Assembly (NCBI GenBank): GCA_964374025.1
Contig: CAYJWU010000025.1
Coordinates: forward strand, 1-12,368
Direction: 5' to 3'
DNA length: 12,368 nt
DNA from: JBASTI01 sp964374025
Lineage (GTDB): Bacteria; Patescibacteriota; Minisyncoccia; Spechtbacterales; HO2-43-30
In this document: positions 1 through 4,903 of the stretch, piece after piece
Position numbering within the stretch: the first letter of the stretch is position 1
How the letters are laid out: each line of letters opens with the position of its first letter
Translations under genes and position numbers: made by a program
The notes under the pieces: generated by a model
What the model was told of the DNA's origin: nothing
What the model saw: only the letters and a program-made list of their open reading frames with translations
Database searches by the model: none

Positions 1-1727
1 CTTAGAACTTCATCCATTGAAACGATTCCCTGTAACGCCTTTATTATACCATCTTGCCGCAGAGTAACCATACCCTGACGCCTCGCCTCCTCCTCTATTT
101 TTATTTCATTTGGCTCCCTGTAAATTATTTCTTTAAGCTGTCTGGTCATCATTAAAACCTCAAATATTCCTATCCTGCCCGCGGTCCCGCTTCGCGAACA
201 TTTATCGCAACCTTCCGAACGCCAGATCTCGTAACTATCTTTGGCTTGCAGATTAACCTCTAAACGCGCGGATTCGTTCATATCTTCTATTTCCTTTCTG
301 ATAAGATCCGCGATTTTCGGCGGCGCGGATTCTCTGACTTTGCAGTAGGGACACAAACGGCGCAGAAGCCGCTGAGCTACCGCGAGAGACACGGAACTTG
401 GAATGAGAAAAGCGGGGACGCCCATGTCAATCATTCTTGGGATTACCCCTATCGCGTTATTGGTATGAATTGTGGAAAAAACCAAGTGGCCGGTAAGCGA
501 CGCGTGGGTCGCGAGAGTGGCGGTCTCCGAATCCCGTATCTCTCCTACCATTATAATATCCGGATCCTGACGAAGAACATGGCGCAATCCCGAAGCAAAC
601 GTATATCCTATTTCCGGACGAACCTGCGACTGGCTTACTCCCTCTATATTGTATTCTATTGGATCCTCAAGACTCACTACATTGAGCCCCTCTTTATCAA
701 CCGAAGACAACGCCGCGTAAAGCGTGGTGGACTTGCCTGATCCCGTAGGGCCCGATATCAAAATCATGCCGTACGAATTCAAAAGCGCCTCGCTAACTAT
801 GGCAAGACCCCGTCCGCGAAGACCGAGCTCCGGAAGCTCCCGAATCGCGATGGACGGATCAAGTACTCTTAGTACCGCCTTCTCGCCGATACGGGTAGGA
901 AAAGTGGAAACACGGAAATCTATGCTCTGGCCGCTGATTTCCGCGCTGAATCTTCCGTCTTGGGGAATACGCGTCTCATCCAGCCGTAAATTTGAAAGAA
1001 TTTTTATGCGCGACACAACCGACGCGTGAATCCCCGGGGGAAGAAAAAGACTTGTATACAGCGTCCCATGCACGCGGAATCGCACGCGAGTACGCGCGGG
1101 GATCGCCTCTATGTGAATATCAGACGCCTTACCTTCCACGGCGTGTTTTAAGATAACGGCCACAACCTTGGTCACCGGAGCTTCTTTTAACAGAGCTTCG
1201 GCAACGGTGATTTTCTTTGGAATTTTTTTCTCTTCCTTGAGTTCCATTTCCAGTTCCAGAAGCGCCTCCTTAATTTGGGTTCTAAACGTACGGTATTGGC
1301 CTAATATTTTTTTAAATGTTTCCTGCGTTATGACATAAACCTCCGGCACAACATCGCTCCCCATAGAGATAAACCTTATAGCGTCGCGCGCTCCATAATC
1401 CCCGGGGTCCACAACGCCAACCTTCAATTTATTTCCCGCTCTTTCAAGCGGCACAATTTTATATTGCCTCGCCGCTTCTTCCGGAATTTCTTTTAACAAG
1501 TCCGCCGAAATTTTATTGATATCCTTAACCGCAGCCGGGGGCAATTTAGAAATATCCGATTTTACGGACAATATATTTTCGGAGGAAATATCCGAATCTT
1601 CAAGCAACATCAACTCCAAAGAGTCCTCTATATTTTTGAGCTTGCGCTTCAGTTCTTCCGCCTTTTCTTTGGAAATCAGATTTCTTTTCAAAAACGCGTC
1701 AAGAACTTTTTGTTCGTAAGTATTCAT
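1..1727 (-). CDS. pilB: Type IV pilus assembly ATPase PilB (3' end cut by window edge)
   Basis: Cytoplasmic hexameric ATPase that powers pilus extension at the inner face of the membrane (GspE/PilB secretion ATPase family). I translated the minus strand from the ATG at 1725-1727; 575 complete codons are present before the window ends. Residues about 60-150 form an N-terminal GspE/MshE-like domain (LPPAAVKDI, then IVPLERAGNKLKVGV). The ATPase core has the Walker A motif GPTGSGKS at 326-333 and the Walker B region DIIMVGEIRD at 390-399, plus SDIHIEA and the arginine-rich RVRFRVHG stretch typical of the family. Four cysteines form the family zinc site: C459/C462 (CPYC) and C507/C510 (CDKC). The last visible residues, SMDEVL, are the usual near-terminal motif, so only a few residues are probably missing. 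The four pil genes upstream lie on the same strand, and the gap to the preceding gene is 27 nt. No Shine-Dalgarno sequence is visible; a hairpin lies 9 nt before the ATG. Confidence 0.96.
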   Translation of the reverse strand, partial: MNTYEQKVLDAFLKRNLISKEKAEELKRKLKNIEDSLELMLLEDSDISSENILSVKSDISKLPPAAVKDINKISADLLKEIPEEAARQYKIVPLERAGNKLKVGVVDPGDYGARDAIRFISMGSDVVPEVYVITQETFKKILGQYRTFRTQIKEALLELEMELKEEKKIPKKITVAEALLKEAPVTKVVAVILKHAVEGKASDIHIEAIPARTRVRFRVHGTLYTSLFLPPGIHASVVSRIKILSNLRLDETRIPQDGRFSAEISGQSIDFRVSTFPTRIGEKAVLRVLDPSIAIRELPELGLRGRGLAIVSEALLNSYGMILISGPTGSGKSTTLYAALSSVDKEGLNVVSLEDPIEYNIEGVSQSQVRPEIGYTFASGLRHVLRQDPDIIMVGEIRDSETATLATHASLTGHLVFSTIHTNNAIGVIPRMIDMGVPAFLIPSSVSLAVAQRLLRRLCPYCKVRESAPPKIADLIRKEIEDMNESARLEVNLQAKDSYEIWRSEGCDKCSRSGTAGRIGIFEVLMMTRQLKEIIYREPNEIKIEEEARRQGMVTLRQDGIIKALQGIVSMDEVL

Positions 1728-1736
1728 AGATTTGTA

Positions 1737-1756
1737 GACGCTGATTTATCAGCGTC
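1737..1756 (-). promoter_or_regulatory. Intercistronic hairpin just upstream of pilB
   Basis: A perfect 8-bp inverted repeat with a 4-nt loop, read on the mRNA strand as GACGCTGA-TAAA-TCAGCGTC. It starts at the second base of the stop codon of the 93-residue gene and ends 9 nt before the pilB ATG. No T-run follows it, so it does not look like a terminator. Effects on mRNA stability or on pilB translation are inferences. Confidence 0.55.
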
Positions 1757-2036
1757 AATACGGCGCGAATGGATTATCCCTACCCGTCTTAATATCGGTT
1801 GGGAGTTTCTGATATGGCGTAAGGTCCAGAAATCGCCTATCGCGCAGTATATCCAAATTAAGCTTAACTTCCTTTATTCCTTGGAGCAAATTCGCAACGC
1901 TTTCTACAACCGCCGGCTCTTCGCCTTCCTGCTTAAAAACGCCAAAATACAAAACTCCCAAAGTCACTGCTACAATCAAAATCATAGCGGCTATAAGGTT
2001 CTTCTGCTTTTTCCGTTGCGCGGTTAGTATAGCCAT
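1755..2036 (-). CDS. Small single-pass membrane protein of the pil operon (93 aa, NPF motif near the C terminus)
   Basis: Function is not assigned. The N terminus is short and basic (MAILTAQRKKQKN), followed by one membrane helix at about residues 14-34 (LIAAMILIVAVTLGVLYFGV). The remaining ~60 residues are predicted outside the cytoplasm by the positive-inside rule and end in GRDNPFAPY. The start overlaps the end of pilO by 13 nt (ATGGCTATACTAA contains both the ATG and the pilO TAA), which suggests translational coupling. The position between pilO and pilB is where diderm bacteria would carry pilP, but there is no lipobox and no clear PilP fold to see. It is best read as a pilus-operon accessory protein whose extracytoplasmic tail may contact PilN/PilO. 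The gene is convincing from its position and tight overlap; the role is inference. Confidence 0.85.
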   Translation of the reverse strand: MAILTAQRKKQKNLIAAMILIVAVTLGVLYFGVFKQEGEEPAVVESVANLLQGIKEVKLNLDILRDRRFLDLTPYQKLPTDIKTGRDNPFAPY

Positions 2037-2530
2037 GTCTTCATCTTTACTCCAAATCTAAAAGTATCTTGTGTTTTACTTGTATCGCCAGAAAAATTAA
2101 TAGTTTGTACGTCAAAAATTCTTAAACTTTTTTCTGCTTCCTCTAAAAATTGTTTGAATGATTCATAGCTCCCCTGCAAAGAAAAACCTATATCCAAGCC
2201 GCGATCTATTTCAATAACCTTTATATCCTCCCCCACAAGTCCGGATGAAGCGATAAGGGATTGCATAAGGACAAAGAGGTTCGGCAAATCCGCTTCGTTT
2301 GGAAGCGCTGACTCTACGACATCCCTATCCGCGCGGGAAAGGTTATTGAACTCTGAAATTGCCTTCTTTGTCGTCTCCAGCTTTTGTTCAATTCGCAAAG
2401 CGTCTGCCCGATTCTCTAAAATTTCTCCGCGAAGAACTCCGACCGCGCGAGCCTTCGGCCAAACCAAAACAACTAAAATCACTCCCGCGAACAAAACTAT
2501 GACAAGCGTAATTATGGATTTGGGATTCAT
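2024..2530 (-). CDS. pilO: Type IV pilus inner-membrane alignment protein PilO
   Basis: Bitopic membrane protein that pairs with PilN to link cytoplasmic PilM to the rest of the pilus machine. Length from the chosen ATG is 168 residues. There is one membrane helix at about 5-24 (SIITLVIVLFAGVILVVLVW), then a coiled-coil segment (LRGEILENRADALRIEQKLE region), then an alpha/beta ferredoxin-like periplasmic-type domain with the family-like stretch LQGSYESFKQFLEEAEKSLR. I chose the ATG at 2528-2530 because the membrane helix follows directly. The frame stays open upstream to 2740, but that stretch reads through inverted repeats and overlaps pilN. No Shine-Dalgarno sequence is visible; a large hairpin ends 2 nt before the ATG on the mRNA strand. 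The 3' end overlaps the next gene by 13 nt. Confidence 0.9.
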   Translation of the reverse strand: MNPKSIITLVIVLFAGVILVVLVWPKARAVGVLRGEILENRADALRIEQKLETTKKAISEFNNLSRADRDVVESALPNEADLPNLFVLMQSLIASSGLVGEDIKVIEIDRGLDIGFSLQGSYESFKQFLEEAEKSLRIFDVQTINFSGDTSKTQDTFRFGVKMKTWLY

Positions 2531-2532
2531 GC

Positions 2533-2587
2533 AATTATTCTCAGCGAAGCAAGCCCGAAGGGCGCAGCTGAGATGATAAGAATAATT
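2533..2587. repeat. Inverted repeat 1 of 3 in the pilN-pilO gap
   Basis: Arms AATTATTCTCAGC (2533-2545) and GCTGAGATGATAAGAATAATT (2567-2587) are complementary except for a 6-8 nt bulge. The core carries GCCCGAAGGGC, a small GC stem with a tetraloop. On the pil mRNA the hairpin ends 2 nt before the pilO ATG, so it could affect pilO translation. Confidence 0.7.
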
Positions 2588-2590
2588 AGC

Positions 2591-2630
2591 ACCCGCCTCA
2601 ATTTTTGCCTTCGGCAAAATTTGGGCGGGT
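2591..2630. repeat. Inverted repeat 2 of 3 in the pilN-pilO gap
   Basis: Outer arms ACCCGCC (2591-2597) and GGCGGGT (2624-2630) are perfect. Inner arms TTTTTGCC and GGCAAAA close on a short loop, and a small mismatch lies between the two stems. It has the build of REP-like palindromic units seen in many copies in reduced bacterial genomes. Confidence 0.75.
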
Positions 2631-2631
2631 A

Positions 2632-2665
2632 ACCCGCCAAAAGCGCTTCGCGCATTTAGGCGGGT
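2632..2665. repeat. Inverted repeat 3 of 3 in the pilN-pilO gap
   Basis: It uses the same outer arms as its neighbour, ACCCGCC (2632-2638) and GGCGGGT (2659-2665), with an inner GCGC-TTC-GCGC hairpin. The reuse of the ACCCGCC/GGCGGGT arms shows that repeats 2 and 3 are related modules placed one nucleotide apart. Confidence 0.7.
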
Positions 2666-2708
2666 AAAGGTTTGGCAACTGTTCGGGCTTCGCGCTTCGC
2701 GCTCGTCT

Positions 2709-3269
2709 TCACGGGCCAAACTCTTTATAAATAGATTCATCCGCGCTGAACGCTATCGCGAATTCAACTTGTCCGGTTTTTTGCAGTTTTACATCTAAAA
2801 TAACAAGACCGCTCACTTTTTCGCTCTGCTCAAGCGCGATGATCTGCTCGCCGAATGTTTCATAGCTTTCCGTTACCCCATTTAAGGTCAATTTCCCTTC
2901 GTTTGAGGCAAAACCAAAATTGATAAACTGCGCCTTTGGGTGAGTGATGCTTTCAATAAAAACAAATAATCTCGAGGAATAAATGTGATTATCAAGAATT
3001 GAACTTAACCTTGACAGCTTCGCGTCAAATTGAAGAACGGCGTTTTCTTTGTCCGCGTTACGCTGTTTCTCAAAATTTTTAATATCCGCTTGGATATCGC
3101 GAGACACCCCTCGCAAAATCCCCTCGTAGAAGACCAAAGCGCCATAAATTACGAACACTAAAATCAAAATTCCGCAAGCGACAACACTCTGCTTATTTTT
3201 TTTAATAAGCCCAAGATTAATATCTACCCTCATCTGCCGCTTTTTCGCAGGAATCAGAGAAATTGGCAT
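2709..3269 (-). CDS. pilN: Type IV pilus assembly protein PilN
   Basis: Bitopic membrane protein that binds PilM through its cytoplasmic N terminus and PilO through its outer domain. Length is 186 residues. The N terminus MPISLIPAKKRQ resembles the PilM-binding INLLP-type motif of the family. One membrane helix follows at about 29-48 (VVACGILILVFVIYGALVFY), then a coiled coil (DIQADIKNFEKQRNADKENA) and a mixed alpha/beta domain to the end. The gap from the pilM stop is only 3 nt, with at most a weak AGG upstream of the ATG, so coupling to pilM translation is likely. The 178 nt between its stop and the pilO ATG is mostly repeat sequence, unlike every other junction in this operon. Confidence 0.92.
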   Translation of the reverse strand: MPISLIPAKKRQMRVDINLGLIKKNKQSVVACGILILVFVIYGALVFYEGILRGVSRDIQADIKNFEKQRNADKENAVLQFDAKLSRLSSILDNHIYSSRLFVFIESITHPKAQFINFGFASNEGKLTLNGVTESYETFGEQIIALEQSEKVSGLVILDVKLQKTGQVEFAIAFSADESIYKEFGP

Positions 3270-3272
3270 ATT

Positions 3273-4307
3273 TTACCTAAACTCTCTAAGGGCAAGACCC
3301 GCTGCCACGCTAAACGATGGCCCCATTTCGTGCATCGTAGAGTCAAGAACGTCCGGATATATTATATCATTAAACGGAAATCCTATTACAACTTCCCGGC
3401 CAATGGATTTAGCCGCGTATTCCAAAATCCCCGACATCCTGGCCGACCCTCCCGAGAGTACGACTTTTTTTATGTCTATATTTCTTGTCCGCAAGTTTTC
3501 TTCAATGATTCTGCGCCCCTCAATGAATATCGAATCCAGCAGCGGAAGAATGACATCGGCCCCCGCGTCAACGCCTCGTTTTTTCTTTAAATCTTCAGCG
3601 CGCAGAAAATCAGTGCCGAGCGAACTCGCGAGAAGCTTTGATAACTCGTATCCTGAAACTTCCGATGTCCGCGCAAATACCGGCCAACCACGCTCAACAA
3701 CGGCCAAAATTGTATTCCGTGAGCCGATATCTATTATTAAAGACCCGGATTCATGCTGATTTTGGCTGATTAACGCCGATGGGGCAAGCGACCTTGCAAG
3801 ACTAAATGTATCAAGTTCAAGGTGCATAAGGGTAAGGCCGCTCAATTTCGCGATTTCGCTGTATTTATTGACAAGTTCATTTGTAACAGCAACAATAAGC
3901 ACCCGCGTATCGTCAACTCTTGTCCATTCAAACTTAACTTCCGAAAGAGGAAGAGGTATGTACTTTTTTGCCTCGTAGGTCACGGCTTGAGCAAACTCCG
4001 TGTCAGACATTTTAGGCAAAGAAATTACGGTAGAAAATCCCGAAAATACCGGTACGGACATAGCCGCGCTTGTCCCCTCGATACGCGCTTCCCGTATAAT
4101 CTTTTTTATGATATCCGCGGCTTTTGCCGAAGAAAGCCGCAGGGAACTTGATTGAACAGCTGATTCTGAATCTCGCGAAAATTCCCCGTAATTTGTGAGT
4201 TCAATTTTCTCCCCGTCTTGCATTAACTCAACAACCTTAACAGACGAGGTGCCGATATCCACCCCCAAGCTTCGTTCTTTTTTTTTAGAAAAAGGATTCC
4301 ACAGCAT
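3273..4307 (-). CDS. pilM: Type IV pilus actin-like ATPase PilM
   Basis: Cytoplasmic actin/FtsA-fold protein that sits on the inner face of the membrane and recruits the pilus machine through PilN. Length is 344 residues, typical for PilM. The N-terminal phosphate loop is GVDIGTSSVKVVEL (from residue 15), the second phosphate loop is DIGSRNT (from D193), and the adenosine motif is LSGGSARM (G286-G287). It is the first gene of the pil operon here: a promoter lies directly upstream and the other pil genes follow on the same strand. The ATG at 4305-4307 is chosen because the start MLWNPFSKKK before the first phosphate loop matches family architecture. No Shine-Dalgarno sequence exists, because the -10 box is only 6 nt away. 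Confidence 0.95.
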   Translation of the reverse strand: MLWNPFSKKKERSLGVDIGTSSVKVVELMQDGEKIELTNYGEFSRDSESAVQSSSLRLSSAKAADIIKKIIREARIEGTSAAMSVPVFSGFSTVISLPKMSDTEFAQAVTYEAKKYIPLPLSEVKFEWTRVDDTRVLIVAVTNELVNKYSEIAKLSGLTLMHLELDTFSLARSLAPSALISQNQHESGSLIIDIGSRNTILAVVERGWPVFARTSEVSGYELSKLLASSLGTDFLRAEDLKKKRGVDAGADVILPLLDSIFIEGRRIIEENLRTRNIDIKKVVLSGGSARMSGILEYAAKSIGREVVIGFPFNDIIYPDVLDSTMHEMGPSFSVAAGLALREFR

Positions 4308-4342
4308 ATATATATTATAGCATGATCTAACAGAAGTGTGGA
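4308..4342 (-). promoter_or_regulatory. Promoter of the pil operon; predicts a leaderless pilM mRNA
   Basis: Extended -10 TGC-TATAAT (TATAAT at 4314-4319) with -35 TCCACA (4337-4342) and a 17-bp spacer. Only 6 nt (ATATAT) separate the -10 from the ATG, so a usual start point 6-8 nt downstream falls on or beside the A of the start codon. Confidence 0.7.
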
Positions 4343-4363
4343 TTAAACAGTTTATCCGCTAAA

Positions 4364-4402
4364 TACAAAAATAGTCAGAGTTAAACTCCAACTATTTTTG
4401 TA
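4364..4402 (-). terminator. Hairpin terminator after the small coiled-coil gene
   Basis: A perfect 12-bp inverted repeat: TACAAAAATAGT (4364-4375) and ACTATTTTTGTA (4391-4402), with an inner GAGTT/AACTC stem. On the minus strand the second arm carries TTTTTGTATTTAG, the same 13 bases that follow the hairpin near 12000. It lies 33 nt beyond the stop at 4436, and before the pilM promoter region on the same strand. Confidence 0.65.
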
Positions 4403-4435
4403 ATCTCTGGTTTTGTGCCACTTTGTAGGATTATT

Positions 4436-4807
4436 TTATAAAACCTTTGCTTCAAGGCGCCCGACGCGTTGTTCAAGCAGGAGTACTTTTTTCTCGTCGG
4501 CTTTGTCTTGTTTTTGCAATTGTAAAAGAAGTTTTTTGATTTCGTTAAATTCTGTGTTGTGATGCCTTAATTCTTTGCCATGCTCCGTGAGTATCTCCTC
4601 TATCGCAAAAACTCTGCGGTCCAGTTTCCATAATTGACTTTTTATCTCTTCAATATCTTTTTTTACATTCGCAAATCCAAAATTCACGGCTTCTAAAATC
4701 GTACCGGTAATAGAAGAAGCCCACTCTTTGAAAGATTTATCTAATACTTCATTTAGAACGCCAACTGTCACCTGAGGATTATCATCTTGTCTCTTTTCTT
4801 TGCTCAT
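4436..4807 (-). CDS. Small soluble coiled-coil protein (123 aa), function unknown
   Basis: The protein has no signal peptide or membrane helix. After a charged start (MSKEKRQDDNPQ) comes VTVGVLNEVLDKSFKEW. The stretch from about residue 45 to 123 is a long, highly charged coiled coil with heptad-spaced hydrophobic residues (VKKDIEEIKSQLWKLDRRVF, then LLLEQRVGRLEAKVL at the C terminus). I recognise the general type of short coiled-coil protein common in Patescibacteria but no defined family. It is divergent from clpC with 84 nt between the starts. Its promoter (TTGACA, TATAAA) lies immediately upstream with 8 nt from the -10 to the ATG. A GGAGG at 4828-4832 is 20 nt from the ATG and lies inside the promoter spacer, so it is not the ribosome binding site. 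Partner or adaptor roles for ClpC are speculation from position. Confidence 0.85.
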   Translation of the reverse strand: MSKEKRQDDNPQVTVGVLNEVLDKSFKEWASSITGTILEAVNFGFANVKKDIEEIKSQLWKLDRRVFAIEEILTEHGKELRHHNTEFNEIKKLLLQLQKQDKADEKKVLLLEQRVGRLEAKVL

Positions 4808-4815
4808 ATGCGCAT

Positions 4816-4843
4816 TTTATAAAAAATCCTCCCGGGATGTCAA
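4816..4843 (-). promoter_or_regulatory. Promoter of the coiled-coil gene
   Basis: Consensus -35 TTGACA (4838-4843), 16-bp spacer, -10 TATAAA (4816-4821). The -10 ends 8 nt before the ATG at 4805-4807, so the predicted transcript has a leader of about 0-2 nt. Confidence 0.7.
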
Positions 4844-4874
4844 ATATATGTATATAGGTTTTTAGTGTAAGTAT

Positions 4875-4903
4875 TTGAAATCCATGTATATATGTGTTAT
4901 TAT
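4875..4903 (+). promoter_or_regulatory. Candidate promoter of clpC, overlapping its first codons
   Basis: -35 TTGAAA (4875-4880) and -10 TATTAT (4898-4903) with a 17-bp spacer. A TATAAT at 4901-4906 is an alternative -10 with a longer 20-bp spacer. Either puts the transcript start at about 4910-4913, downstream of the ATG at 4892, which puts that start codon in doubt. Confidence 0.5.

Noticed and set aside
2531..2740. A longer PilO start that adds 70 residues
   Set aside because: The added part reads through three inverted repeats, overlaps pilN, and puts 70 non-family residues before the membrane anchor. The ATG at 2528-2530 leads straight into the helix.
4828..4832. GGAGG upstream of the coiled-coil gene as its Shine-Dalgarno, or serving a mini-ORF ATG-CGC-ATA-TGA
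   Set aside because: It is 20 nt from the real ATG and 12 nt from the mini-ORF start, and lies between the -35 and -10 boxes, so it is probably not transcribed.
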